Source: Saksenaea vasiformis B4078 (lineage: Eukaryota > Mucoromycota > Mucoromycetes > Mucorales > Saksenaeaceae). From it: a stretch of DNA of 64,000 nucleotides. Below are positions 49,608 to 61,356 of this stretch, piece by piece. The position numbers were made by a program, and so were the translations under genes. Position 1 is the stretch's first letter. Each line of letters begins with the position of its first letter. The stretch lies in contig JNDT01001468.1 of NCBI GenBank assembly GCA_000697055.1, positions 86,399 to 150,398 of the forward strand, given 5' to 3'. The notes below the pieces were generated by a model. That model was not told the origin of the DNA, did not search any database, and saw only the letters and a list, made by a program, of their open reading frames with translations.

Positions 49608-51147
49608 ATGTAAAAGAAGTCTAAAGAAATGGCTGTAGTTAAATTGTTCATTGACATAAAAATGTATAAAAATGTATACTTTCCTTGTACGTTACCAGCA
49701 TTGCGATCACCGTTCAACGCGAGATGAAATCATAACTGATAATGCCTAAGAAGAAGATAAATGCATGTGTTTCTTTGCGAAAAAAAGAACATTGTCTTCC
49801 TTGAAAAAAGGAGCTGAAGCGCAGTAATTTTACACCATTTGATGTCACTTCCAATTGAGAGATATCTGTGTTATATGGGTAGGTTAATTTAGACAGTAGA
49901 CGGATAGAATCCTTTGAGACTGTTGGATATCTTTATTTCAATTAGATTGTCTGCCTATTTATATGATTCAGTCTTTTAGCGGAAATAAGGATTAGTGAAC
50001 GTTCTTCTCGGTATTAGGTGTGGATTATGGAATGGATCAATCACTGTGATGACACAGTGCTACCTTGTTGTACTGAACTCGGTGATAAGTCTAAGTTATA
50101 GATGATAAGGTTCAGTTGGTGTTCCAGTGGAGAAGTTCACTCCCGGATCTTTCCTGTTATGGAGCACAATTCTATAGGATGGGCATTACGACGGCCAACA
50201 TATACCACAATCTGCATCAGGAGAGTATTATCTTGCGATTATATGCGTATAAGTGACGATTATAAAACTATGCAGAACCGCAGCATACTTACCGATGACA
50301 TGTTTGGTTAAAGGAAAAAGGAACAGAAGTTGGATCCTCCAATCTGAGGAGAAAAATTGTTGGGGCAGTCCAAGACACATTGAGCCATCCAAGACATCTT
50401 ACACGCTCGGACACTCACAGTTCCCACACGGTCTTTTGTCTAAATCGATCGGCGTAAGAATGAGATGAACGAGATGCAACAAAAAGACTATTCACATTCT
50501 TAATACAGATTAACGAAGTTGGTGCCCAAGGTTTGCGCGTAAGAACCGGACTGAAAGACATATTCAGTGTAAATTCAAGTCACAGTTCCACTGGATGGGA
50601 AGGTATTCTGATCCAAAATGAGACAATTTTCAGCACCACAAGCCGTTGTCGTCTCACAATCAGATTGATAACGCGCTCTCAATAGACACTGATACTAACA
50701 ACGCAAAAAGCGGACGAAGTCGCAACGCTCATGTTCAAGGAGGAGCAATTCATCGAAACACGTCGACGCGTGTGAAACTGACATGCATGAATTGCGATGC
50801 ATTTTGCGTGACACTTGGACCTGACAGTTCTATATACGGAAACTTTGCTTCTGTTTGAAAATTGCCTATATGGTATACTTCATATCACAGTCGTAATCGG
50901 ATAACTTTGAGGTCTACCAAAGACTGCAGATATGGCGTTGATCAATGTTTTACTTAACTATTTCGAGAATTGAAAGAGAAAAGGAGAAGCGAAACGTAAA
51001 AGAAAGAAAAACAAAATGAAAAAGGCGCAGCGAAAAGAGAAAAAGAAAAGACTTCCCACTCCCATCCATTACCATGCGGTGAAATCATGGCATTACCCTT
51101 CGGCGGTAAGTAAAATGACATCCGAGTATTATTCCATTTACTCACCA

Positions 51148-51329
51148 TGAACAAATTTTTATGCTGTCTATATGAATTTCGCGTCCATCGTGGGGCCGCG
51201 TTAATGTAAGTAATGTATGGATTTGTTGCCAACTTTTGTATTAACGAACGCATACTTGATTGTTTCTTAGCGTAAAAGCTGTTCCTCATGGACGCAAAAT
51301 TTATATAGACTAGCGTAAAAATTTGTTCA
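51148..51329. mobile_element. MITE-like inverted-repeat element, copy 1
   Basis: Arms of about 41 bases at 51148-51188 and 51288-51329 are imperfect reverse complements. TCTATATGAATTTCGCGTCC on the left pairs with GGACGCAAAATTTATATAGA on the right, and GAACAAATTTTTA pairs with its complement further out. The roughly 100-base centre contains no gene. A second copy lies at 56144-56320. No transposase is encoded, so it is non-autonomous. Confidence 0.75.
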
Positions 51330-51997
51330 ATAAACAGTAGCTGGGACTGGTACCATAGGACAGTAACATAATACGGTGAGAGTATTTTCCAAAGGATCCC
51401 ATTATCACTGATCGACTAAATGGCATATACATTTAATTCGTCGCGTGTATGCTTGGAAACTGATTCGGAGTACAAAGCGATGATGCATCCCATCGGCTGT
51501 CCAAGAGGACTATGAGTGGCTGTCCGAAAGGCAAGCCCTTTGGAGGACGGTCGTGTCTCATCGGAACGTCCGAAAGTTTAGTAAATGCTGCGTGTCCGCA
51601 CATCACACGCCATTTCTTTCAAACGACCCCTTCTAAATAAAACGAGTGCGTCCTCTTTAGAAGCATTTATGCTATCGTACAGCGGCGATCATTTCAATCA
51701 ATCATATTTCTTAGAACATCGGCGGCCGCTCAAACGTTGCATATTTATTCGTCATCTTTTGATCCGGAAAACAATCTCATATCTACAAAGCTTCTGGACA
51801 TCCGCCTTTAGAAATTGTGATGGGTCAATATTTATAACTTCAGATAGACGTCTTCCCTTTCTGACTATATTATGAACTCCGATTGATAGTTGTAATTCAT
51901 TGACCCTGCTATGCGCACGCTATTGATGCTGATTTCTAGTTGAAGGGCTTGAAATAGAGTTTCGGAGCTCCAAAACGCATTATAATTGCGCAGTAGG

Positions 51998-52029
51998 CTG
52001 ACAACATCTTTCTCTGACAACATCTTTCT
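51998..52029. repeat. 16-bp tandem duplication before the Crinkler-like gene
   Basis: CTGACAACATCTTTCT occurs twice head to tail (51998-52013, 52014-52029), about 55 bases before the Crinkler ATG, in the 5' leader or promoter. Confidence 0.85.
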
Positions 52030-52084
52030 CTCTACTTGTGCTCACGCACTGTCGATGTCCTATCAAATATCGCATTCTTCCGCT

Positions 52085-54932
52085 ATGGACATTCCATTGA
52101 ACCTGTTTTGTCTGGTCGATGGTGAACCTTTATCAAGGGCATTCGAAATTGAGATTGATTCGACAGCCAGTGTCAGCCGCCTTAAAAAACTGATCAAGAG
52201 CGAAAATGCTTACGGTTTTAAAGATATTGCTGCAGATAAGCTTACGCTCTGGCGTGTGTCAATTCCTGAAGACAAGGAAGGCTGTTCCGTTACGGTCAGT
52301 GAGCTGGAAGTGAAGACAGCGTTGGCACGCCCAAGGACACGACTTTCAGAGCTGTTTCCAGAACCGCCCGACGACATGACGTATATCATTGTACAACGGC
52401 CTCCACCAGGTAATGACACGTTGCTACTCGCTTGCATTCATGATCTTTCTCACATCATTTCATTTGCTTTGTGCCGTTACGCTGTCTACGTTGTTTAGCC
52501 TCATCGTCGACACGCGATCTTCGACCGCCGGCCCCTTCTCAAAGCATATCTGGTGAGTTTATGCGTTAATATTTAATTTCTTTTCATTCACCAACAATGA
52601 TAGACCTGATCGAGAAGATCGAGACTGATTTCTTCTCGAAGCGTCCCTATCTATCTGCTTTTCTGGAAGCCTTTGCTTTGGGCATCGTTGACATACCTAG
52701 GACTGAAGGCAATCTACCGGGGTTGCCTATCGTACGGAGGAGGGAGGAGCATCAATCTAGAGGACCTCGACCATCGTTTCTTTTGTTGCAGCCGTCAGAA
52801 CCGTTTGGCAACACCACGACAAGAACATCGGAAGAGACTGCAAAAAGAATTCCCGGTGAACCGGTAAACTTGTTGCCACTCTTTGGTGTTAGTGGATGTG
52901 GTAAAACGCGAACGGTAATCGAGCTGTTGCAAAGCAGTGGGGCTTCTATTTCAACGCCAGTAGTACAGATCGGGGTTCAGCGGATATGGAGTCGCTCCTA
53001 ACCTCCCGGATGCAGATGAAAAATACGTATGACGGCAACCATAAGGACCACCATGATCTTCAGAAGAAGTAAGCGTATAATGATTCTCGAACGGTGTTTG
53101 AAAATCAGCAACAGTAAGACATTTACTCCTGAGAGGTGGATGCTCCTCCAAGTCTGTCCGTATGCCTTCACCTACGAGGGAACAGCAATCGATGACATCT
53201 TTAACTCCGTCTTCACAGATATTGTAGCAGTAATTTACAAAGATAAAGCCTACTACAACAATCTTTCTGAATATTTGGACACGAGTTTCGACCGTGTAAT
53301 GGCTCTGCTCGGAACCCGTGGGTTTAATATCGGAATAGACAACAAGTTCCTGATAGTTCTCGACGAAGCACAGACTCTGCAAGATATTGGATATGGCGAT
53401 TATATCTCTACGCAAAAGGATGAACCGCGGTCACTTCTATCTCCGATACTGCATGGATTCCGATGTATATCAAGGAACAAATATCTCTACTGCATAATTC
53501 CATGTGGAACTGGACTCAGTCATTTCGATCTAGAATGGGTAAGTGATTCGGGAGATGCCATCAAAACCGATCCATACACTAGTGACACCGTATTAGATCA
53601 ATGCGTGATCGATTTTCCTGGATGGGAAGATAGGGATTCCATCCGTGCGTTCATCAATAACATTGGCGAGCAGTTGGGGAACGATGCATTAACCTTTTTA
53701 AGCAACTTACTACCACCAGAAGCTATCAATCAACTGTTCAGGCGACTTCGAAGCAGATTTAGGCCAATTGTTACTGTAATCGAACTCGTGAACGAAGCGA
53801 TCAATAGTAGCAGTGAGACGAGCATGGCAAATGACAGTTGGCGGAAGCATATGAATACGGTATTGGACAGGCTGACTGCGTATCCAAATGGCAATGGGAT
53901 GACAACGCGTCGAGGGAATATCTGCGTCGAGCTTGATCGTGTTCATCAGGTAACTGTGCTAAATAAAGAGCGTTCCCCAAATTGTTTCAACATGATGAAT
54001 ATTGTCACAACGGCTGTCGCTAGTATGCGAACACGAGGTGTTGTGCACCAAGTAACTGGAGGTGTCCCCTTGTTGGTCGAAGCTTCCATCGGGCGTCTTC
54101 GTTCTTTAAAGTCGTGGCCCGAAAACCTTCTAACCATATCTATTGATAAGCAGGCAGAAGAGATCATTGACCATCCAACTATTACCACCGTCATCGATGA
54201 ACCCTTTGTCTACGATGGAGCAATCAACTATTTCAATCACTGCGATCCGCAATTTCTAAGGCGCTTTGAAAACTTTATAACACCAATGGAGAACGCAAGC
54301 GTGAAAGGTGTCCTTTGGGAGGAGTTGTACCTTGGGTGTTGATAAACGTCTTGCGTGGAAAAAAGCTTGGAGATGTGGAAGACCTTTTCAGATGGAAGAC
54401 AGAGAGGGTGATGCAGATGCTTGACGAGGAGATAGTAATCGCGAACTGGAATGAGCGAAACATTTGAATTATGAATAGCGCAACCTCCATGACAGCATTT
54501 CTTGACGCTCATATGAATGCTATGGAGATAGATGATGAGGAACGTATGGCGCCGTTCTTCTTTCCCGATTCTCATACATCAGGACCAGATCTAGTGTTCG
54601 TTTTACGGATTGGCAGGACAAAGTACCCGGTATTTCTGCAAGCGAAATTCTGGAACCAGGAACGGTTATCACCAAGTACCATCAAAAAGGCCATGAGCAC
54701 AACCTTGGCGACAAAAGTGAATCAGCCTTTAGAGGAATATTGTCCTAACGGATGTTATTTTTCGATGATTGTGACATTCCCCTCAGAAGCAGCTGAAATC
54801 GAAGTGTCCGATCTGCAGTTGACAGATGGTCTCGAACCAATACTCATGGTCCTTGACAAAAGCAACGGCAAAAGACTTATTGGTGAAGTTTACAGTAAGT
54901 TTGTTGAGTATATCCGTACCAAAAAAGAATGA
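52085..54932 (+). pseudogene. Crinkler (CRN)-type protein with P-loop NTPase and PD-(D/E)XK-like nuclease, broken copy
   Basis: Exons 52085-52409, 52499-52552 and a long third exon from 52604. The first 110 residues match the Crinkler N-terminal ubiquitin-like domain: LFCLVDGEPLSRAFEIEI, FKDIAADKLTLWRVSIPEDK, then LFPEPPDD and the HVLVxxP-like YIIVQRP at its end. A P-loop GVSGCGKT (about 52886-52909) and Walker B-like FLIVLDEAQTL (about 53343) mark a STAND/AAA-type NTPase. Near the C-terminus GPDLVFVLRIG...FLQAKF (54580-54650) has the PD and Q-x-K layout of a restriction-endonuclease-like fold. Lesions: the frame changes near 52927 and reverts near 53060, it changes again near 54325, and an in-frame stop lies at 54465-54467. 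Family members are known in oomycetes, chytrids and arbuscular mycorrhizal fungi as host-directed or inter-organismal effectors. Sequencing error cannot be excluded for single lesions, but several make a pseudogene likely. Confidence 0.8.
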
Positions 54933-54984
54933 AGATAGCCGAGTAAAATCCCCCCAAAAAAATATGAAGATAACCGAGTAAAAT
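54929..54984. repeat. 21-bp direct repeat at the 3' end of the Crinkler copy
   Basis: ATGAAGATAGCCGAGTAAAA plus T at 54929-54949 recurs with one mismatch at 54964-54984. The first copy spans the stop codon of the Crinkler frame. Could be replication slippage or a trace of insertion. Confidence 0.8.
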
Positions 54985-55559
54985 TCTCAAATACATCTCT
55001 CTTGATCGGGGACTGTAATACTTGTACTATTTGCTATCGATTTTGTGGATTTTGTTTGATTTACTTGTTGATAATAGACAGGAGGTCCTCTCTTTGTTTC
55101 GAGTGAAAGTAAGAGATATTTACATTGTTTACGCGTCTGTGATTATTATGTTCTACCCGTGGGTTGCTGATTCGGAGGTTACAACCTTACTCCTGGACAA
55201 TACGCTTGATCATCGTACTTGTCTTTGATTTGGACATTATGCCATATTTAGGTATGGATCTATGCCCTCATACGAGGACTATACAACGAATTTGACGAAA
55301 AAGATTTATGAGATCTGATTCAAAAGCATGGCTTCTATCTTATTAATTCCCTCGTTCATTAAGACAAGGCTAAGTCCACTGAGGGATAGTCATTGTGGAA
55401 GACATAGTCATCATAGATGAACATGAAATGGATTCTGTTTTACGAACTTTATGCAGGAATATTAACGCCGATTTTTCTATAAGCTCATCTACTTTGCTGG
55501 ATAGAAACGCTCGAGTTATCTACGAATACCATTAGCTAATTGAATATAATACGCGAAAA

Positions 55560-56580
55560 AAAAATACTGGTTTTTGAGCACACGTTTATGTCATCCACGT
55601 ACTATTTTGCGTCGACACCAACTCAAACCTGCGGTGAGGAGCACCATATCTTTGCCCAGAGAGTCAGGTACATTTACTTCTGAATCAAAGGTGTGTTGCG
55701 CTGGCCCATTGTAATAGATTCCCCAACGCGCCAATCGGAACGCGTGAGATGGCAGTATTTAAAGGGACGCATGAATCCTTTTTTTTTTTTTTTGGCTCTG
55801 TTCATTTTACATCCCCGATATGTACTTTTAATGGAATACGCATCCAGGATCACTCATGTCTTTTGATGTACTGTTTAGCCTGTATGACCTCTGTCCCGAA
55901 CCGTCTCAGCTGTGATGGCGTCTTTACCCATCACTCAAGTAAGTAAAATAAACATTGTCGCACTCAGTATCATTCATCTTGTACAATGGATCGCTGGACG
56001 TTGTATCGCTTCAAGCCCTCTGCAGTGCGCTACAATTGGTCACTCTTCAGTGCCAATCTTCTCCCCTCTCCCACTTCCGCCCATCACGATGCGGGGTGGG
56101 GGAAACTAAACTGACGTCCAAATATTATTCCATTTACTCACTATGAACAAATCTTTATGCTGTCTATATGAAGTTCGCGTCCATCGCGGGGCCGCGTTAA
56201 TGTAAGTAGTGTATGGATCTGTTGCCAACATATGTATTAACAAACGCATACTTGACTTTTTTATCGCAAAAGTGGCTCCTCATGGACGCAAAATTTATAT
56301 AGATTAGCGTAAAACTTGGATCAAAACTGTTATTGAATTTTTAAATGACTGTGAGCGGGTCGCTAATTAAGCATGCCCGCTCTAGCCAGGTCTGAAAGAA
56401 GATGAATGGAAAAAAGCCTTTGTAGCAAAGGGGAAAAAAGACAAAAGCGAAGGGGAAAGATCTATAGATGTAGGGCGGGAAGAGGAAGGACAGAAGGATC
56501 TGTTCAGGTGAGGTAGACGTGAGAGTTAGCAATGAGAGAAGAAACGTAAGCGTAAAAATTTATTCAATGAACAGTATAGT
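55560..56580. repeat. Composite repeat copy sharing parts with 28.2, 30.2 and 51.1 kb
   Basis: Starts with a TTTTGAGCACACGTTTATG block (as at 28204) and includes the MITE-like element 56144-56320. It continues with TAGCGTAAAACTT, then ATGACTGTGAGCGGGTCGCT and a CTAGCCAGGTCTG block (as at 28276 and 30250), then a purine-rich stretch. It ends with GCGTAAAAATTTATTCAATG (about 56550), matching the right arm at 51313. It looks like a longer family member of which the other copies are partial. Confidence 0.6.
56144..56320. mobile_element. MITE-like inverted-repeat element, copy 2
   Basis: The left arm TCTATATGAAGTTCGCGTCC (56163) pairs with GGACGCAAAATTTATATAGA (ending 56303). About 200 bases match copy 1 at 51117-51316 with roughly one difference in ten. 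Flanking sequence on the left (ATTATTCCATTTACTCAC) is also shared, so the repeat unit is wider than the hairpin. Confidence 0.7.
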
Positions 56581-59173
56581 ACTTGCCCCTGAGTTGCCTC
56601 TGACTGCACTGTGAACTATGACGCAAGACTTGCTGACCATTGTCCAAACAGTACCGTCTCCTGTGTCTGTCGGCGCGAAGACGGGGCATTTTTAAACTGT
56701 ATGAAATACCGTCAGTGGAACGTAAAGCGACAACCATGATGCTAGATATCAACGTTCGCAACTTATCGTAGGAACTTGGAGGTGCTGGGTTCCTTAATCA
56801 CAGTTGCTGCAGATCTTACTCGTATTATACTCATCAACGAGTACAACCAACGCTTCCTGACATAACGCCCTGCGGAATTTCTTTGATTTTTCATATATGA
56901 GAAGCTCCTGATTACCATGATAGAAAGATACAGAACTTCACAGGGCATGGCGTTTCATTCCCGGCTTCAGATCCACGTCATCACGAGGGATAATCTCAGG
57001 ACGTCCATCTCTTTCCATAACACCCCTCTTTCGTTTCCGGCTCGAAGCATTTGTTTGAGAACGGGTTCATCATATTTCTATTGACTAATTTAGCATGTGC
57101 AATACCTCCACAGGCTTACATCAGGGACAATGTTATGAACAAATTTGTTGGTTAGCCTGGATAGAGTCGGCGCTCTTGCACTACTTATTGTGAGCAGTCG
57201 CTCACGGTGCTCATAGGACCCATTAAACCGTTGCAGTCTTGTAAAATCTGTTAGCTGTAATATACAGCACTTGAAGTCAAGATCTACCTGGTATGAACGG
57301 CATTGAGTGTTCCTATGTATCTTTGGAATTTGGTCATACAGCAGACTTTCGCAGGGTAGTCGTTTCGAAATGCATAAAATGGCTCAATTACTGATGCTCT
57401 ACGAGCCACGAGTTCCTTTTTGACATCTCCGTTTGAATAGCGACAGTTTCCTGTGATATTTTAGAAATTCACGACCAAGCACAACAATTTACCCACTGAT
57501 ACTGCCAATTAATAATGGAAGCACAATGCTGCTAAAGGAGTTCGGCATCTCTCAGAGGAGCATTCGTATTAGCCGCCGTATACATTGAACGTATATCTGA
57601 AGTCTATGTCAGCAAATGTACGTACTTCTATCGATTATGATATGGTAGCTGGATCCAGGCCAATTATCTTTGTTCCGTTGGACCTCTCTTCAAACAGACC
57701 TCTGGAATCTTCTTTAGGTGGTATACTCCCCTTGTACAGTTACTGAGAGCTAGGCCTCGTCACAACATCTAAAAGTCGCGTTGCGACGAAGGGGTAGCGT
57801 CTGGATTGGACATATCAGTACATCTCCAAACAACTGATACATCTTACTTACATAAACGACGCCTATCAAACAGAACATCCGACGTTACGCCATTTGTTTG
57901 AAAGAAGTGGGACAAGTAGTACAGCGATCTTGTCGCATTTCGGGCAGCTGCCAGATATTTGAACATCTCTCGAACGTTACAGCCCCGTGTTACCATCTGC
58001 TTACCATCTCCATCCATTTTGTTGACATCTACCGATGTCAAATACTGCTTTCCAAGGTCTCTCTCGCGAGGCTGATTCACGCATTTGGAGCTCGAACTCA
58101 CGCAGCGATATCATTTCCATAGCCGATTCACGGAGACTCAAAGACTGGTTGATAATTGCATACTATCAGACTTCATTAAAGACCTCTAAGCTCTCTATCT
58201 AACTATTCTGTAGCTTACGTTACATAAGTGTCTCTAAGAGGCAGACACTGAGTGTGCGTAGTGATTCTTCAAATTATTATCCTCGCCGTCACTTGATTCA
58301 GATGGACGTTGAAGCTTCGTTTCTTTCTTATAAGAAAGTTCAGATATGACTGTAATAATTATCCTTCCTCCTCATATCCTTTGTCGAACCACTGCGGAAC
58401 ATTAAGGAAATAAAGCTGATGCGATAATAAGTTGCTTGACAAAATGATATTCCATCATCTATCATTTTGTGGACAATAATATTGTCAACATGTCGTTGTA
58501 TGCGAAGGACGTGGTTGGATCAGATATAATTCGCGGTAGTGAGCCGAAACATACGTCATACAAACGAATTGAACGAAGAGGTCTTGGTACATGAATGACA
58601 AATGTTCGAGAGCCTCATCTATAACAGAAGACACCTTCCTCGCTTTATCACATACAGATTATCAGCTTAAGTTATCGACTTTTCTCCTCACCGAAAGTAT
58701 AATTATAACGCGCGCCAACTGTAATTTCTACCAGTATTTGTTATCTTTGGAGATGACTTATATGAAATGTAGCGTCGTCTTTGTGTTTGCTTACGATGCA
58801 GGGACACGAGTAACAATAAGGCTACATCAAGGTAATATATGTCTCTAACATAGTTTTCTTAGTAATGTTATGGGTTTGCAATGCTCTGGCTGACCATGCT
58901 CGAGGATGTCTTGTTTCTGAACTGCGTGAGATGTCTACTATAAAACTCGAAAAAGATGGCGAGTCAGTCTTTGCTTTATTTTTGACGATATTAAACGTCT
59001 CCTTGAACTTGAGGGACAGACTTACGCAAACATTGTCTATTCTGGAGAAATTTTGTTCTATTATCATGCTGGCTTCACTCTCCGTTTCCCTGGAAAGGAA
59101 GAACATAAACATAAAAGAGAAGACCAGCATCTTTGGTTCATATTTACGGCTCTTTCTTCTTAAAAAAAGAGAA

Positions 59174-59946
59174 ATGAGTCTCTCCCTGCACATATGGAGA
59201 TTCATTATTGGTTCCTTTACTATGTATGTTTCTTCTCTAGTACTTTCTGCAGAAAGCAGCACTACTGTTTTTGAAGGGAAGTGGTACAACACAGGCTTAT
59301 CCGAAAACTCTTACGACTTCTACGTCGACGTGCTTAGCATTTTTGCATTAGAAATGAAATGCGTACAGCTTCAATTTACAGACAACAATAACGAACCGAT
59401 AGAAGGCACTGAAACCCTGACTGTGCAAAAGGTCGGCACTGAGGCTACGGGCGACTTTATTCTGAGGGAAGGATATGTACAAAAATCCAAACCTGACCGT
59501 CATAGAATTTTTGATATTGAGTACATCGATTGTAAGCACGGAAATGAAATTATGTGGTTCTTGAATATTTTAATGGCCTGCTAGATACAATGACCTTCGA
59601 CACTGCTATGTTGCTTCCTCTATATGTCCTCATCAATAATGCGGGCACTATCGATTTCCTGCCTGGCTCTATAAAAACTGTGGCTCCAGAAAAGGTCAAA
59701 ATGATTTCCTTGCAAAATGACAATAATGTTGATGCAATACTCTTCTGGGTCAATCTGAAGGATCTGCAAGCCTCCCTCGTTTCAACCCATGTGAAATTGC
59801 CTACAGAAGGGATCTTCGTATCCCTGTATACTAGGACACCCTACATTGATGACACTGTTTTTGATTTTTATCAAGAGCAGTCTGCTATTTATACTGGCAG
59901 TCCCGATCCACTCGTGAAATTTGGCGAACAATGTATTGTGGACTGA
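59174..59946 (+). CDS. Predicted secreted protein of unknown function (239 residues)
   Basis: Two exons (59174-59531 and 59585-59946) join in frame across a 53-base intron with a good GTAAGC donor and CTAG acceptor. The protein starts MSLSLHIWRFIIGSF and continues as a hydrophobic stretch ending VLSA, a typical signal peptide of about 26 residues. The mature part (about 213 residues) is rich in beta-strand-like alternating segments with many aromatic and acidic residues (KWYNTGLSENSYDFYVDVL, NNAGTIDFLPGSIKTVAPEK, GIFVSLYTRTPYIDDTVFDF). It has only a few cysteines and no recognised domain. An upstream in-frame ATG at 58865 exists, but its product would bury the signal peptide, so I prefer 59174. 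It lies between the Crinkler copy and the second Fanzor locus. Function unknown; secretion is inferred. Confidence 0.65.
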
Positions 59947-60159
59947 CATGTCGGACTGCAACGGTTTGTAATGAAATAACGTGACGAAGCATGTCGATTT
60001 CCTATGCATTGTGCCAGAATGGAATAAAAAAAAGCGACGAAATGGGTTCCTGAATGTGGTCTACAGGAGACAGCAATAACGTTTTATTTGTGCATCATTA
60101 AAATCAAATCATTTTGCCATATCAAGCGACGTTACATTCTGGTCGCCCGTCGTACGAAA

Positions 60160-60992
60160 TTAGCTGCGTGTTGATGGTAATATTAGTCTTACCTTTGAGC
60201 ATTATTGTACCGTAGCTTGCGTTTCTTGTTGGGAATTGGCGTTTCAACAGGCAAAGTTGGCAGGGCTTCTCGCTCTCTCTGTCTCCTGTAACGAGTACCA
60301 TAGATTAAAGAGGACGATATCTTGACTTACTCTCGCATGAGAATCATATGCAGGATCGATACTGCAGACTATGTCATTACTACGCAAAATATTCTTTCAG
60401 TTTACCTTAGACCATCGTTTACATTCGAGTGTCGCACCCCTCGTGATTGGAAGGCGCTCCACTTCGTGCGAAGCAAAAAGTCAGCTGCCCGGTGTCCACT
60501 GCATTGCTTTTGCATTATGGCGTATTCAGCAGATGCCCTTTCTAGTAATTCTATCGCCTTCTCCTTTTCTCGCATAGGAACATCGGCTGACCAGCGTAAC
60601 TTTGGGACTTTGCTCTCATCATTCGTCACTCGTTCTTCTAGCTTACAAATAGTTTGGAGAGCTAAATGGTCAGCGACGCTCTCCAACGCCTCAAGGCTCA
60701 GGGAACCATCTTCTTTAGGAGACCCTTTTGTCAGAACGAGGCAGACGACGTGCTTCTTTACGATGTCTGCCTTAACACGTTTCCCAGTACGCGAAACCTC
60801 TGTTGGACGAGGAATCAATAAGCCAGTAGGGGAACCTGGTCCTTCGGTAATAGTTGGAGTCACAGTGGTTCCACCCTTCTCTAAAGCGCAGAGACGGGAT
60901 TCAATGCTTTGGAGGCGGTCCATTATTTCAGCATGCTGCTCTTCCAGCTTCTTCAAAATTAATGCTCCTAACAGGACGGGACACTGCTTCAT
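60160..60992 (-). CDS. Coiled-coil protein of unknown function, divergent from the second Fanzor
   Basis: The main exon starts at ATG 60992 and is open to about 60402. It encodes a short coiled coil (LKKLEEQHAEIMDRLQSIES), a Pro/Thr linker and a conserved-looking domain with VADHLALQTICKLEERVTND, KLRWSADVPMREKEKAIELL and CSGHRAADFLLRTKWSAFQS. Likely further exons at 60361-60331 and 60285-60193 plus the last four bases 60163-60160 would add an Arg/Lys-rich tail with KKRKLRY, a possible nuclear signal. The join after the first exon is uncertain, and an alternative frame ends earlier. I do not know the family name; the Trp/Cys-containing domain resembles recurrent proteins near mobile elements in Mucorales (recollection only). 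Confidence 0.55.
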
Positions 60993-61356
60993 CTCGAGCT
61001 TGGATGGGACACTTAGGTCTGGACGCTTCTTGATCCCGAGGGACGAAGATATCAGTCGAGACGGGACGGGCCTTGGGATTTCGGGACAATATCCGGAGCT
61101 TTATCAAGATGATATCGTAAGAGTTGTTGGTTTTTGACATTCTTGATACTTGCGAAACTCAAGTTATTAAAAAATCACAAATTATATATTTTCATGGAAA
61201 GAGAAAATAGCACGTACGATAAGAACGTGACTCAACCGCAAAAAGCACAGTAAATCACTCATTCTTCTTCTATTCCTCTTACTATACAAGTAAACCAGTG
61301 AACAAAGTCCTTCTCCAAATTGTCAGAGGGATTTCTTCCTCTGCTTTTTTGCTGAA

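Larger units (their letters stand above)
49127..52084. other. Accessory intergenic region with inverted repeats; no gene seen
   Basis: Contains a 10-bp perfect inverted repeat (49549-49607), a MITE-like inverted-repeat element (51148-51329) and a short tandem duplication before the Crinkler gene (51998-52029). No reading frame here looks coding. Confidence 0.5.
54985..59173. other. Accessory region with repeat copies; no gene recognised
   Basis: Holds the longest copy of the interspersed repeat and the second MITE-like element (55560-56580). The remainder (56.6-59.1 kb) shows only short overlapping frames on both strands and no motif. The right end contains the leader of the predicted secreted protein gene. 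Confidence 0.45.

Noticed and set aside
51585..51875. 96-residue plus-strand frame
   Set aside because: No motif, no promoter-like context and no extension by splicing; composition looks random.
58822..59292. 156-residue minus-strand frame
   Set aside because: Antisense to the predicted secreted protein's first exon and leader; the plus strand has a signal peptide and a clean intron.
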